Shown in pieces: positions 16,941 through 26,588 of a stretch of 64,000 nucleotides of DNA (positions are counted from its first letter, which is position 1; each line of letters starts with the position of its first letter). Made by a program: the position numbers and the translations under genes. A model generated the notes under the pieces. That model did not search any database, was not told where the DNA came from, and saw nothing but the letters and a program-made list of their open reading frames with translations. This stretch comes from Nocardiopsis sp. JB363 (lineage in GTDB: Bacteria > Actinomycetota > Actinomycetes > Streptosporangiales > Streptosporangiaceae), in assembly GCF_900143625.1 (NCBI RefSeq), contig NZ_FRFF01000140.1, positions 1 through 64,000 of the forward strand. Direction: 5' to 3'.

Positions 16941-19900
16941 ATGCTCGACAACGAGCCCAAGAGCGGTGCCGACGGCACCGCGGCTACAACTGAAACAACC
17001 GAGAACACGGCGGTGGCGCCCCCAGCGGGGGACGGCGGGGTTCGGGTGACCACACCCGCGCCCGCCAAGGGCGCTCGCCGCGCGGCCGGACCACCCCCCG
17101 AACCCGCGGACGTCTTCACCCCACCGACCACGCCGAGTACCAAGGCGGCCGGTTCCGGTGAGGGCGGTACGGTCAATACCTCCTCGCGCACGCCGGTGCG
17201 CAAGCGCACGGTCCGCGCCGCGGGTCGGCCGGAGGACGCTCCAGCCGCCACCAGTGGTCGGCGCACCCGAACGGCGGCCGAGGACGATACCTCGCGCGAC
17301 TCGGCCCGAGAGAGCGCCCCCACGAGGGGATCCGCCGGCGACAAGGCCGACGCCGAGGAGAGCTCCTCCCGCGGTCGTACCCGTTCCCGCACGCGCACCC
17401 GCGCGCCCAAGACCGTCGAGGCTCCCGCCCCGGACACGGTCGAGGTCGAGGACGAGGTCGAGGAACAGCAGAGCGCCACCGAGACCACGGGGGCCGTCTT
17501 CTCCCCGCCCGGTGGCATGCTCTTCCAGCCTCCGGTCGCCCAACAGAACGTCCCGGCCAAGGCCCGCAAGGCCGTCGAGACCAGGGACGAGGAGACCGGA
17601 GACGACTCCGACGCGGAGGCGCAGGCCCCCGCTGAGGAGACCGGTACCGATGAGCGCCCCAGCCGTCGCCGCCGTCGCCGGGGCGGCCGTGGCCGCGGCC
17701 GCTCGCGAGGCCCCGAGGAGAACGACTCGGAGGACACCGACGCCGTCGAGTCCGACGAAGGCGGTGCCAAAGAGCGCCACAAGGACACCAGGGGCACCGA
17801 CACCAAGGCCGGCAAGGGGCGGGACGAGACGTCCGCCGATTCCGATGACGACTCCGACGACGATGACGAACACGGCAGCAGCCGTCGGCGCCGTCGGCGT
17901 CGCCGCCGCTCCGGTTCCGGTTCCGCTTCCGGCTCCGGTTCCGGTTCGTCCGGCAACGGTGAGAGCACCTCGGACGACCCGCCCAACACCGTGGTCAAGG
18001 TGCGTGAGCCCCGCCAGGAACGTCCCATCGAGGACGAGGTCCAGGCGGTCCGCGGCTCCACGCGCCTGGAGGCCAAGAAGCAGCGTCGCCGTGAGGGCCG
18101 CGAGCAGGGCCGGCGCCGCGCCCCGATCGTCACCGAGTCGGAGTTCCTGGCCCGCCGTGAGGCGGTCAAGCGCGACCTGGTGATCCGCAGCATCGGCGAC
18201 CGCACCCAGATCGCCACCCTTGAGGACGACGTCCTCGTCGAGCACTACGTCGACCGCGCCACGCACCGTTCCTACGTGGGAAACGTGTACCTGGGCCGGG
18301 TGCAGAACGTACTCCCGTCGATGGAGGCCGCCTTCGTCGACATCGGCAAGGGCCGCAACGCCGTGCTGTACGCGGGCGAGGTCAACTGGGACTCCTTCGG
18401 CCTGGAAGGCCAGCCCAAGCGGATCGAGTCGGTGCTCAAGTCCGGCCAGTCCGTCCTGGTGCAGGTCACCAAGGACCCGGTCGGTCACAAGGGCGCCCGC
18501 CTGACCAGCCAGATCAGCCTGCCCGGCCGCTACCTGGTGTACGTGCCCGGTGGTTCGATGACCGGTATCAGCCGCAAGCTCCCCGACAAGGAGCGCGCCC
18601 GCCTCAAGCAGATCCTCAAGAAGGTGATGCCCTCCGGCGCCGGCGTGATCGTGCGTACCGCGGCCGAGGGCGCCAGCGAGGAAGAGCTGGAGCGCGACAT
18701 CACGCGCCTGACCAAGCAGTGGGACTCCATCAAGCGCAAGTCCAAGTCGGCGAGCGCCCCGTCCCTGCTCAACAGCGAGCCGGACCTGACGATCCGGGTC
18801 GTCCGTGACGTGTTCAACGAGGACTTCTCCAGCCTGGTCGTCTCCGGAGACGAGGCCTGGAACACCGTCCACGAGTACGTCGACTACGTGGCGCCCCACC
18901 TCGCCGAGCGGCTCTCGCACTGGTCCGAGGACGGCGACGTCTTCTCCGCCTACCGGATCGACGAGCAGATCAATAAGGCCCTCGAACGCAAGGTGTGGTT
19001 GCCCAGCGGTGGTTCGCTGATCATCGACCGCACCGAGGCCATGACCGTGGTCGACGTCAACACCGGCAAGTTCACCGGTCAGGGCGGCAACCTTGAGGAG
19101 ACGGTCACCAAGAACAACCTCGAAGCGGCCGAGGAGACCGTCCGACAGCTACGGCTGCGCGACATCGGCGGCATCATCGTCATCGACTTCATCGACATGG
19201 TGCTGGAGTCCAACCGCGACCTGGTGTTGCGCCGGATGCTGGAGTGCCTGTCCCGGGACCGCACCAAGCACCAGGTGGCCGAGGTCACCTCGCTCGGGCT
19301 GGTCCAGATGACCCGTAAGAGGGTCGGCCAGGGCCTGCTCGAAGCGTTCTCGCACAACTGTGACCACTGCAACGGCCGTGGCCTGGTGCTCTCCTCCGAA
19401 CCGGTGGAGAACAAGGGCGGCGGCAACGGTGGTGGCAACGGCAACGGCAACGGCAACGGTCGTAAGAAGAAGAAGGGCAAGGGCGACGCCGAGCCCGCGG
19501 CCGACACGAGCACCGACAAGGGTGACAAGGCGGAGAAGTCCGACAAGCCCGAGCAGCCCGCGGACAAGAACGATCAGGGCGGCCGGGCCGCTGAGATCGC
19601 CGAGGACGCCGCGGAGCAGGACGACAAGCCCGCCAAGAGGACCCGGAGTCGCAAGGGCACTGACAAGGCTTCCACGAGCGCTCAGGCCGACATGGCGGAA
19701 GCGGCCGCTGAGCCGACCGTGAACGCCGACGAGGGCGGCGCCGAGGGCTCCGACGGATCGGCGGAGGAGGCCCCCGCCAAGCGGACCCGCAAGCGCCCCT
19801 CCAGGGCGAAGAAGGCGGCCGAGGAGACGGTGGAGGCGGCCCAGGCGGCCGACGCCGCCCCCGCGGCGGCGGAGGCTTCTTCGGAGACCGCGGAGACCCC

Positions 19901-20147
19901 GGTCGAGGAGGCCCCCGCCAAGAGGACCCGTCGGCGCACCACCACCCGCAAGGCCGCCGAGGCCGACAGCGGTGAGGGTGAGCAGGCGAAGGCGGACGGT
20001 GACGAGTCCGACTCGGCCGACGCCGGACAGACCCCCGCCGACGGTGACGCCGAAGGCACCACCGAACGTCCCAAGCGCCGTCGTACCCGGCGGACCAAGA
20101 CGGCGGTGACCTCACCGACCGGTGGTTCCTCCGTCGACGCGGGCTGA
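16941..20147 (+). CDS. rne: Ribonuclease E/G with long disordered extensions
   Basis: A 1068-residue endoribonuclease for mRNA decay and rRNA/tRNA processing. The catalytic core is central: an S1-like RNA-binding region from about residue 424, catalytic D705 (VVDVNTGKF) with N707, D749 (VIDFIDM), and the zinc-link C807-D-H-C810. About 390 residues before the core and 240 after it are low complexity, with clusters of Arg (RRRRRRGGRGRGR), acidic runs and repeated APAKRTR motifs in the tail. Such arms bind RNA and partner enzymes in actinobacterial RNase E. Position before rplU-rpmA-obgE is conserved. A G-C-rich hairpin follows at 20170-20201. Confidence 0.94.
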   Translation: MLDNEPKSGADGTAATTETTENTAVAPPAGDGGVRVTTPAPAKGARRAAGPPPEPADVFTPPTTPSTKAAGSGEGGTVNTSSRTPVRKRTVRAAGRPEDAPAATSGRRTRTAAEDDTSRDSARESAPTRGSAGDKADAEESSSRGRTRSRTRTRAPKTVEAPAPDTVEVEDEVEEQQSATETTGAVFSPPGGMLFQPPVAQQNVPAKARKAVETRDEETGDDSDAEAQAPAEETGTDERPSRRRRRRGGRGRGRSRGPEENDSEDTDAVESDEGGAKERHKDTRGTDTKAGKGRDETSADSDDDSDDDDEHGSSRRRRRRRRRSGSGSASGSGSGSSGNGESTSDDPPNTVVKVREPRQERPIEDEVQAVRGSTRLEAKKQRRREGREQGRRRAPIVTESEFLARREAVKRDLVIRSIGDRTQIATLEDDVLVEHYVDRATHRSYVGNVYLGRVQNVLPSMEAAFVDIGKGRNAVLYAGEVNWDSFGLEGQPKRIESVLKSGQSVLVQVTKDPVGHKGARLTSQISLPGRYLVYVPGGSMTGISRKLPDKERARLKQILKKVMPSGAGVIVRTAAEGASEEELERDITRLTKQWDSIKRKSKSASAPSLLNSEPDLTIRVVRDVFNEDFSSLVVSGDEAWNTVHEYVDYVAPHLAERLSHWSEDGDVFSAYRIDEQINKALERKVWLPSGGSLIIDRTEAMTVVDVNTGKFTGQGGNLEETVTKNNLEAAEETVRQLRLRDIGGIIVIDFIDMVLESNRDLVLRRMLECLSRDRTKHQVAEVTSLGLVQMTRKRVGQGLLEAFSHNCDHCNGRGLVLSSEPVENKGGGNGGGNGNGNGNGRKKKKGKGDAEPAADTSTDKGDKAEKSDKPEQPADKNDQGGRAAEIAEDAAEQDDKPAKRTRSRKGTDKASTSAQADMAEAAAEPTVNADEGGAEGSDGSAEEAPAKRTRKRPSRAKKAAEETVEAAQAADAAPAAAEASSETAETPVEEAPAKRTRRRTTTRKAAEADSGEGEQAKADGDESDSADAGQTPADGDAEGTTERPKRRRTRRTKTAVTSPTGGSSVDAG

Positions 20148-20169
20148 GGACCAGGCGGGACGAAATCGC

Positions 20170-20201
20170 GGTCCGGACCCGGTAACGACCGGGTTCGGAC
20201 C
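20170..20201 (+). terminator. rne terminator / rplU leader hairpin
   Basis: A 14-bp stem (20170-20183 with 20188-20201, one G-U pair) closed by an AACG loop, 23 bases after the RNase E/G stop. It is placed between rne and the rplU promoter region; a -10-like TAATCT lies at about 20235. It may end rne transcription or attenuate read-through into rplU. Confidence 0.65.
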
Positions 20202-20420
20202 GGACCTACTGTGCGGGTCCGTACCAGGGCGATGGTAATCTGATGGACGGTGCGTCGGCGCGCCCCAAGTGTTCGCGCGCCCCGAGACCGCAGTGCTCTC
20301 CACCAGGTGGGTTTGTTTCCCTCAGATCCCCGCGCCCCGCTACAGGCGATTCGTGGATCGTGGCATCACGGTCATGAGTGAGCGCATTATTCGTTGAGCG
20401 AGCAGGAAGAGAGTTCCCCG

Positions 20421-20732
20421 GTGTACGCGATCGTGCGAGCGGGCGGCCGACAGGAGAAGGTGTCTGTCGACGACGTCCTGAACATCGACAGGGTCTCCGA
20501 TGAGACCGGTGCCACCCTCACGTGGCAGCCCATCCTTGTGGTCGACGGTGACAATGTCGTCAGCGAGCTGGACAAGCTGAGCGGCTACTCGGTCACCGCC
20601 GAGGTCCTCGGTGAGACCAAGGGCCCCAAGATCAACATCATGAAGTACAAGAACAAGACCGGTTACAAGAAGCGCCAGGGTCACCGTCAGAAGCACACCC
20701 AGGTGCGCGTTACCGGTATCGCGGCGAAGTAG
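20421..20732 (+). CDS. rplU: Ribosomal protein L21
   Basis: A 103-residue large-subunit protein starting at GTG 20421 ([16 protein letters not shown]), the conserved N-terminus, behind an AGGAAGAGAG ribosome site. An earlier in-frame ATG at 20394 would add nine non-conserved residues. The C-terminal [21 protein letters not shown] segment that binds 23S rRNA is intact. It is followed after 13 bases by rpmA. Confidence 0.96.
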   Translation: MYAIVRAGGRQEKVSVDDVLNIDRVSDETGATLTWQPILVVDGDNVVSELDKLSGYSVTAEVLGETKGPKINIMKYKNKTGYKKRQGHRQKHTQVRVTGIAAK

Positions 20733-20745
20733 GAGGCCTGGAGAA

Positions 20746-21003
20746 ATGGCAAGCAAGAAGGGCGCTTCGTCCACCAAGAACGGTCGCGATTCGAATGCCA
20801 AGCGCCTCGGCGTGAAGCGCTTCGGTGGCCAGTCCGTCTCCGCCGGTGAGATCCTCATCCGCCAGCGTGGCACCAAGTTCCACCCCGGCGCCAACGTCGG
20901 TCGCGGTGGCGATGACACGCTGTTCGCACTGGTCGAGGGTGAAGTCAAGTTCGGGAACTTCCGCGGTCGCAAGGCCGTGAACATCGTTCCGGCCGCCGTC
21001 TAG
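20746..21003 (+). CDS. rpmA: Ribosomal protein L27
   Basis: An 85-residue protein of the large subunit whose N-terminal tail reaches the peptidyl transferase centre. The N-terminus ([17 protein letters not shown]) is directly exposed, without the cleaved extension of Firmicutes. The [19 protein letters not shown] core is typical. It has an AGGAGG ribosome site and probably shares a transcript with rplU. A terminator follows at 21030. Confidence 0.97.
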   Translation: MASKKGASSTKNGRDSNAKRLGVKRFGGQSVSAGEILIRQRGTKFHPGANVGRGGDDTLFALVEGEVKFGNFRGRKAVNIVPAAV

Positions 21004-21029
21004 GCTGCGCCGCGACGACGGTTTCTTCG

Positions 21030-21057
21030 GGGCGGGCCAGGGAACACTGGCCCGCCC
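21030..21057 (+). terminator. rpmA terminator
   Basis: GGGCGGGCCAG (21030-21040) pairs perfectly with CTGGCCCGCCC (21047-21057) around a six-base loop, 26 bases after the rpmA stop and followed by TTGG. It separates rplU-rpmA from obgE, whose start is about 110 bp further on. Confidence 0.75.
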
Positions 21058-21167
21058 TTGGCGTTGTCACTGGAGAGTCCCTTCGAGGACCGGCGCGCAT
21101 CGCGCGAGTGGCACGTCGTATTACGGCTCCGCCAGGAGGCGGTGGCCCATGAGCTACGGGGAGAGCA

Positions 21168-22532
21168 ATGCCTGACTTCGTCGACGAGGCGGTCTTGCAC
21201 GTCAAGGCCGGGAACGGCGGGCATGGCTGCGCCTCCGTGCACCGTGAGAAGTTCAAACCGCTGGGTGGGCCGGACGGCGGCAACGGCGGCCGGGGCGGCG
21301 ACGTCATCCTGGAGGTCGACGCCCAGACCGCGACCCTGCTGGACTACCAGCGCAGGCCGCACCGCACGGCCCAGAACGGAACGCCCGGCCAGGGTGGTCA
21401 CCGGGCCGGCGCCAACGGCGAGCACATGGTCCTGTTCGTGCCCGAGGGCACCGTGGTCACCAGGACGGACGGTGAGGTCATCGCCGACCTGGTGGGTCAC
21501 GGCACCCGTCTGTTGTTGGCCCAGGGCGGCAACGGCGGTCTCGGCAACGCCGCGTTGTCCTCCAAGAAGCGCAAGGCCCCCGGCTTCGCCCTCAAGGGCG
21601 AGGAGGGCCAGGACGTCGATGTGCGTCTGGAGATGAAGACCATCGCCGACGTGGGTCTGGTGGGCTTCCCCAGCGCGGGAAAGTCCTCGCTGATCGCCGC
21701 CATGTCCGCGGCCCGGCCCAAGATCGCCGACTACCCGTTCACCACCCTCATCCCGAACCTGGGCGTGGTCGAGGCGGGTTCCGTCCAGTACGTCGTCGCC
21801 GACGTGCCCGGACTCATCCCCGGTGCCAGCGACGGCAAGGGGCTGGGCCTGGAGTTCCTGCGTCACATCGAGCGTTGCTCCACCCTGCTGCACGTCTTGG
21901 ACTGCGCCACCTTCGAGCCCGGCCGCGACCCGGTCAGCGACCTGGAGGCCTTGGAGGCCGAACTGGCCGCCTACGGGGAGCAGGTCGGTGTCGACCTGTC
22001 CGACCGTCCGCGCGTGGTCGCCCTGAACAAGGTGGACGTACCCGACGCCCGCGAGCTCGCCGACATGGTCCGTCCCACGCTGGAGGAGCGCGGCTACAAG
22101 GTCATGGAGCTGTCCGCGGCCTCCCGTGAGGGCCTGCGCGAACTCTCCTACGCGCTCGGGGAGCAGGTCGCCACCGCCCGGAAGAACGAGCCGGTGGCCG
22201 AACCCACCCGCATCGTGCTGCGTCCCAAGCTCATCGGCGACACCCCCTTCGAGGTGGTCCCGCTGGGCGACAACGTCTTCCGGGTACGCGGCGACAAGCC
22301 GGCCCGCTGGGTGCGTCAGACCGACTTCTCCAACGACGAGGCCGTCGGCTACCTCTCCGAACGACTCAACAAGCTCGGTATCGAGGAGGCCCTGGCCAAG
22401 GCCGGTGCCACCCAGGGAGCCGAGGTGCGCATCGGCACCGAAGAGGACTCGGTGGTCTTCGACTGGGACGACTCGCTCGACGCGGAGGCCGTCCCGTCGG
22501 GCCCGCGCGGAACCGACGCCCGGCTGGGCTGA
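21168..22532 (+). CDS. obgE: Obg/CgtA GTPase
   Basis: A 454-residue ribosome-associated GTPase for 50S assembly and growth control (in Streptomyces also linked to onset of sporulation). Domains in order: glycine-rich Obg domain (about 1-158), G domain with P-loop G166-F-P-S-A-G-K-S, switch DYPFTTL, DVPGLI (G3) and NKVD (G4), then the OCT C-terminal domain of Gram-positive type (about 345-425). ATG 21168 follows GGGGAGAGC. It lies before proB as in many actinobacteria. Confidence 0.97.
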   Translation: MPDFVDEAVLHVKAGNGGHGCASVHREKFKPLGGPDGGNGGRGGDVILEVDAQTATLLDYQRRPHRTAQNGTPGQGGHRAGANGEHMVLFVPEGTVVTRTDGEVIADLVGHGTRLLLAQGGNGGLGNAALSSKKRKAPGFALKGEEGQDVDVRLEMKTIADVGLVGFPSAGKSSLIAAMSAARPKIADYPFTTLIPNLGVVEAGSVQYVVADVPGLIPGASDGKGLGLEFLRHIERCSTLLHVLDCATFEPGRDPVSDLEALEAELAAYGEQVGVDLSDRPRVVALNKVDVPDARELADMVRPTLEERGYKVMELSAASREGLRELSYALGEQVATARKNEPVAEPTRIVLRPKLIGDTPFEVVPLGDNVFRVRGDKPARWVRQTDFSNDEAVGYLSERLNKLGIEEALAKAGATQGAEVRIGTEEDSVVFDWDDSLDAEAVPSGPRGTDARLG

Positions 22533-22627
22533 CCCGCGCGGGGACCGGCCGCTCCATACCAGCCGAACCCACACAGGTACGCGCACGGCGCCCGTCCGGG
22601 CGCCGTGCCACGGATGGAAAGCTCCTC

Positions 22628-23794
22628 GTGGTGCACAGCGCAGACACCCGACACCAGTACATCGAACCCTTGGAGGCGGCCGGTCGCCGTTCCGTGGCCG
22701 AGGCCCGCAGAGTCGTGGTCAAGGTGGGGTCCTCCTCACTGACGACCCCCGACGGACTCATCGACGCCGGCCGTATCCGGGACTTGGTCGAGGTGGTGGC
22801 GGCGCGCCGCGCCCTCGGCCAGGAGGTGATCCTGGTCTCCTCCGGTGCGGTCGCGGCCGGCATGACCCCGTTGGGTATGGTCCGGCGCCCTCGTGACCTG
22901 GCTTCCCAGCAGGCCGCCGCCAGTGTCGGTCAAGGGCTGCTGGTGGCCTCCTACACCGCCGAACTCGCCGGGCACGGCCTCACCGCCGCCCAGGTCCTGC
23001 TCACCGTCGAGGACATGATGCGGCGCGTTCAGCACCGCAACTCCCAGCGCACGCTGCGCCGCCTGCTGGACATCGGCGCCGTGCCGATCGTCAACGAGAA
23101 CGACACCGTGGCCACCCACGAGATCCGGTTCGGTGACAACGACCGCCTGGCGGCCCTGGTCGCCCACCTGATGCGCGCCGACGCACTGGTGTTGCTCTCG
23201 GACGTGGACGCCCTCTACGACGGCAACCCGGCCGACGAGGGCACCTCGGTGGTGCGCCTGGTCCGGGGCTCCACCGATCTCGACGGCATCGACATCGGCA
23301 GCACCGGCAAACGTGGTGTGGGCACCGGTGGCATGGTCACCAAGGTGGACTCGGCGCGTATCGCCACCGAGGCCGGCGTGCACACCGTGCTGACCTCGGC
23401 GGCCAACGCTCGGGACGCCTTGGCGGGGGAGAGGGTGGGTACGTTCTTCGCCCCGGCCGACGGCCGCCGACCCTCCGCTCGACAGTTGTGGTTGGCGCAC
23501 GCCACCGCGGGCCGGGGGAGCCTGGTCCTGGACCCGGGGGCGGTGAGGGCGGTGGTCGAGGAGAAGGCGTCGCTGTTGCCCGCCGGGGTGGTGAAGGTGC
23601 ACGGCGAGTTCAGCGCGGGTGATCCGGTGGACCTGCGTGACGAGTCGGGCACGGTGGTCGCACGAGGGTTGGTCAACTACGATGCCGCCGAGGTCCCCGA
23701 CCTGATGGGCCGTTCCACCCGGTGGTTGGCCCGCGAGATGGGCCCCACCTACGAGCGGGAGCTGGTCCACCGCGACGACCTCGTCCTGCTCTGA
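22628..23794 (+). CDS. proB: Glutamate 5-kinase
   Basis: A 388-residue enzyme that phosphorylates glutamate, the first step of proline synthesis. The amino acid kinase domain begins at RRVVVKVGSSSLTT (about residue 28), with IVNENDTVAT and the nucleotide loop KRGVGTGGMVTK; a C-terminal PUA domain follows (from about residue 290). The start is GTG 22628; a later GTG (about 22697) would give a more average length, so the first 23 residues are uncertain. proA, normally the next gene, is displaced by about 4 kb here. Confidence 0.94.
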   Translation: MVHSADTRHQYIEPLEAAGRRSVAEARRVVVKVGSSSLTTPDGLIDAGRIRDLVEVVAARRALGQEVILVSSGAVAAGMTPLGMVRRPRDLASQQAAASVGQGLLVASYTAELAGHGLTAAQVLLTVEDMMRRVQHRNSQRTLRRLLDIGAVPIVNENDTVATHEIRFGDNDRLAALVAHLMRADALVLLSDVDALYDGNPADEGTSVVRLVRGSTDLDGIDIGSTGKRGVGTGGMVTKVDSARIATEAGVHTVLTSAANARDALAGERVGTFFAPADGRRPSARQLWLAHATAGRGSLVLDPGAVRAVVEEKASLLPAGVVKVHGEFSAGDPVDLRDESGTVVARGLVNYDAAEVPDLMGRSTRWLAREMGPTYERELVHRDDLVLL

Positions 23795-23907
23795 CGAGGC
23801 GGCCCGAAGTGTCCGAGATCTCTCCGCGCCGAGTGCGCCCTTCCCGGGGTGTCGGCGCCGGTCCGTGAAAGGCTTTGGGGCGGAACGTCCTGAGGAGGGT
23901 GACTCCC

Positions 23908-24795
23908 ATGTCGAGTCTGGTGACCCACCTGTTGTCGTTGGGGCTACGGGTGGTACGCAAGGGCCCCATGGGGTCGGTGGAGGGCGCTCGTGAGTGGATG
24001 CACGAGCCCAAGGACGAGCCGTCCCCTCCGCTCTGGCTCACCCGCCGGCACTGGATCACGCGTCGGCAGGTCGGTGGCTTCTCCACCTTCACCGTGCGGC
24101 CCCGTGACGTCAGGGAACCCGAGAAGGCCGTGCTGTACCTGCACGGAGGTACCTATGTCAGCGAGATCTCCGGGTGGCACGGGGTCCTGATCTCCCGCAT
24201 GGTCGACGCCGGGTGTCGGGTGGAGGTGCCGATCTACGGGCTGGCCCCCGAACACACCTACCGGGAGGCCTTCGGGTTCCTGCACGAGGTGTACCGGGAA
24301 CTGATGGCGGACGTCGATCCGGCGCGCACGTTACTGGCCGGGGACTCCGCCGGCGGCGGGCTCGCCCTCGCCCTGGCCCAGACACTGCCGGAGGTCGACC
24401 TGCCCGAGCCGGCGCGTCTGGTCCTGATCTCTCCGTGGCTCGACCTGACGATGTCCAACCCCGACATCCTGGAGGTCGAGGGCGCGGACCCCTGGCTCAA
24501 CCCGGTCGGGCTCATGGAGGCGGCCAAGGAGTGGGCGGGCGGCGATGACCTGACCGAACCCCGCCTGAGCCCCATCTACGGGCCGATGGCCGGTCTGCCG
24601 CCCATGGACCTGTACATCGGCACCCGCGACCTGCTCTGGCCCGACACCCGCCGGATGTACGACCAGGTGACCCGGGCCGGGGGAGAGGTGCATCTGTTCG
24701 AGGAGGAGGGCGCCGTCCACATCCACCCGTTGCTCCCGATCCCCGAAGGGGGCCAGGCGCGGGCCCGGATCATGCGGACCGTCGAGGAACTGTGA
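23908..24795 (+). CDS. Alpha/beta hydrolase of the hormone-sensitive lipase type
   Basis: A 295-residue carboxylesterase-like enzyme. It has the oxyanion motif HGG (LYLHGGTYV), the nucleophile elbow GDSAGGGLAL, and C-terminal Asp and His (DLYIGTRD and EEGAVHIHP) that could finish the triad. ATG 23908 stands behind a GAGGAGGG ribosome site. Physiological substrate unknown; short acyl esters are usual for the family. It is convergent with the SDR genes downstream and separated from them by a good hairpin. Confidence 0.85.
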   Translation: MSSLVTHLLSLGLRVVRKGPMGSVEGAREWMHEPKDEPSPPLWLTRRHWITRRQVGGFSTFTVRPRDVREPEKAVLYLHGGTYVSEISGWHGVLISRMVDAGCRVEVPIYGLAPEHTYREAFGFLHEVYRELMADVDPARTLLAGDSAGGGLALALAQTLPEVDLPEPARLVLISPWLDLTMSNPDILEVEGADPWLNPVGLMEAAKEWAGGDDLTEPRLSPIYGPMAGLPPMDLYIGTRDLLWPDTRRMYDQVTRAGGEVHLFEEEGAVHIHPLLPIPEGGQARARIMRTVEEL

Positions 24796-24797
24796 GA

Positions 24798-24823
24798 CCG
24801 CCCCGGTCCCGAGGCCGGGGCGG
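24798..24823. terminator. Bidirectional terminator hairpin
   Basis: CCGCCCCGG (24798-24806) pairs with CCGGGGCGG (24815-24823) over an eight-base loop, starting two bases after the esterase stop and about 40 bases before the end of the convergent SDR gene. Confidence 0.7.
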
Positions 24824-24861
24824 CTCAACGTCCGGTTCGACGGATCATCCCTCGGCGTCGC

Positions 24862-25611
24862 TCACGACAGCTTCCTGACCACGGACAGGGGCAGGCGCTT
24901 CATCGCGAACCCGATCGGCACCCACGGCCACGCCGGGACGTACGCCTTGACCTTGCGCTTCTCGATGGCGGCCACCATGGAACGCACACCCACCTCGGTG
25001 TCCACCATGAAGCGGGTCTTCTGCCGGACGTGCTCGTTCATCTCCGAGCGGATGTAGCCCGGGTAGATCACCGACACGTCCAGACCGGGGACCCGCTCCG
25101 AGCGCAGACCCTCGGCGATGGCGGCCACGCCCGCCTTGGTGGCGGCGTAGACCGTCATGGCCTTGCGCATGCCGCGCAGCGCCGACATCGAGGAGATCAT
25201 CACCAGGTGGCCGCGGCTTTGGGCCCGGAAGATCTTCATGGCCGCCTCCGCCTGGGCCAGGGCCCCCAGGAAGTTGGTCACGGCGGTCTGACGGTTGGCG
25301 TCGTAGCGCCCCTTGCCCAACGCCGCGCCCTTGCCCAGCCCGGCGTTGACGATCACCCGGTCCACCGTGCCGAAGTCGGCCGCGATCTCCTCGAAGACCC
25401 GGAACACGGCTTCGTCGTCGGTGACGTCCAAGGCCTTGAGCACCACGCGACGGTCGGGGTGCGCGCTGACGATCTGCTCCCGCAGCGCCTCCAACCGGTC
25501 CGTGCGTCTGGCGCTCAGTCCCAGGTCGTAGCCGAGGGCGGCGAACTGACGCGCCATCTCGGCGCCCAGGCCCGCCGAGGCCCCGGTGATGATGATCGTT
25601 CCCTTGCTCAT
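24862..25611 (-). CDS. Short-chain dehydrogenase/reductase
   Basis: A 249-residue classical SDR. The cofactor motif TGASAGLG is near residue 10, the NAG motif is present (VIVNAGLGKG), the catalytic Ser is in VMISSMSALRG and the Tyr-Lys pair in YAATKAG. The Arg pair (SARRTDR) after the second strand suggests NADPH preference. Its ATG overlaps the stop of the upstream SDR gene by four bases, so the two are translated together. Substrate unknown. The C-terminus (WVPIGFAMKRLPLSVVRKLS) is hydrophobic and basic and may contact membrane. Confidence 0.87.
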   Translation of the reverse strand: MSKGTIIITGASAGLGAEMARQFAALGYDLGLSARRTDRLEALREQIVSAHPDRRVVLKALDVTDDEAVFRVFEEIAADFGTVDRVIVNAGLGKGAALGKGRYDANRQTAVTNFLGALAQAEAAMKIFRAQSRGHLVMISSMSALRGMRKAMTVYAATKAGVAAIAEGLRSERVPGLDVSVIYPGYIRSEMNEHVRQKTRFMVDTEVGVRSMVAAIEKRKVKAYVPAWPWVPIGFAMKRLPLSVVRKLS

Positions 25612-26444
25612 GCGTGCTTCTCCGTGGGGTTCGTCTGATCCCGTTCGACGCGGCGGCGGACGCCTTCGGCCACGCGGCGCATCGTGCGGTCGTACAGGGG
25701 GCGCAGCAGGCGCTTGGCGCGCAGGGCGACGCGCCCGTCCCGGTCGGTCAGGATGAGGGGCCTGCCCCGGTCGATGCCCTTGACGACCCGGGCGGCGATG
25801 TCGTCCGCGCTCAGCTTCGATCCGTTGATCAGCTTGGTCGCCGAGGCCTCCACGGCCGGGTCGCCGCCCCTGAGGGAGGAGGCGAGGTTGGTGCGGAAGA
25901 ACGACGGGCACACCACCGAGGTGGTCACGCCGTACGGAGCGAGTTCGTGCTGGAGGGTCTCGCTGAGCGCCACCACGGCGGCCTTGACCGCGTTGTAGGA
26001 GCTCATCGTCGGCGGGTGGACGAGCCCCGCCATGGAGGCGGTGTTGACGATGTGTCCCGAGCCCTGTCGCTTGAACAGCGGGGTGAAAGTGCGGCATCCC
26101 CGGACCGCGCCGAACAGGTTGATCTCGGTGATCCACCGCCAGTCGTCCATGGTGAGGAAGTCGATGCGCCCGCCCGCGGCGACGCCCGCGTTGTTCACGA
26201 GCATGTCGAGGCCGTCCCAGCGCTCCTCCACGTGGGCGAGGGCGGCAGCCCAGTCGTCGTCGGAGGTCACGTCCAGACGCAGGTATTCGGCGCCGGCGGG
26301 CAGCCCGTCGGGAGCGGTCTCGGCCAGGTCGGCGGCGATCACCCGATCGCCGCGGGCGGTGAGGGTCGTGACCAGGGCGGCGCCCAGCCCGGAGGCACCG
26401 CCGGTGACCAGGACCCTGCGGCCGGTTCCGGTGGGGGCGGTCAT
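25608..26444 (-). CDS. Short-chain dehydrogenase/reductase
   Basis: A 278-residue SDR with TGGASGLGAAL at the cofactor site, an acidic residue after strand 2 (AADLAE, suggesting NAD), VNNAGVA, catalytic Ser in VNTASMAG and YNAVKAA for Tyr-Lys. The C-terminal 60 residues are longer and more basic than in short SDRs. It is coupled at both ends by ATGA overlaps: with the 46-codon ORF upstream and the second SDR downstream, making a three-cistron transcript. The divergent TetR gene is the likely regulator. Possible substrates are hydroxy-steroids, fatty alcohols or hydroxyacyl-CoA; not determined. Confidence 0.87.
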   Translation of the reverse strand: MTAPTGTGRRVLVTGGASGLGAALVTTLTARGDRVIAADLAETAPDGLPAGAEYLRLDVTSDDDWAAALAHVEERWDGLDMLVNNAGVAAGGRIDFLTMDDWRWITEINLFGAVRGCRTFTPLFKRQGSGHIVNTASMAGLVHPPTMSSYNAVKAAVVALSETLQHELAPYGVTTSVVCPSFFRTNLASSLRGGDPAVEASATKLINGSKLSADDIAARVVKGIDRGRPLILTDRDGRVALRAKRLLRPLYDRTMRRVAEGVRRRVERDQTNPTEKHA

Positions 26445-26581
26445 CTCTGGGCTCCGTGCTTCATCGGTTCCAGGCGGGTGACGACCCCGCGGTGCGCATC
26501 GGCGGGGTCGATCTCGGGCTCGATGAACGCGTGTACCCGAGGGATGGGGTCGGTGGCGCGCGCGGAGGGTGCGAAGTCCAT
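26441..26581 (-). CDS. 46-residue leader ORF resembling an acyl-CoA dehydrogenase N-terminus
   Basis: A small ORF with strong GC bias at third positions. The first half (MDFAPSARATDPIPRVHAFI) looks like the first helix of acyl-CoA dehydrogenases; the second half does not match the family that I can recall. Its stop overlaps the SDR start by four bases (ATGA). Its ATG lies seven bases after a TAGTGT -10 box with a TTGAGC -35 box 17 bases further up, so the mRNA would be leaderless and this ORF the first to be translated. It may be a decayed remnant of an acyl-CoA dehydrogenase gene kept for translational coupling, or a real small protein. No function assigned. Confidence 0.55.
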   Translation of the reverse strand: MDFAPSARATDPIPRVHAFIEPEIDPADAHRGVVTRLEPMKHGAQR

Positions 26582-26588
26582 GGCGTTG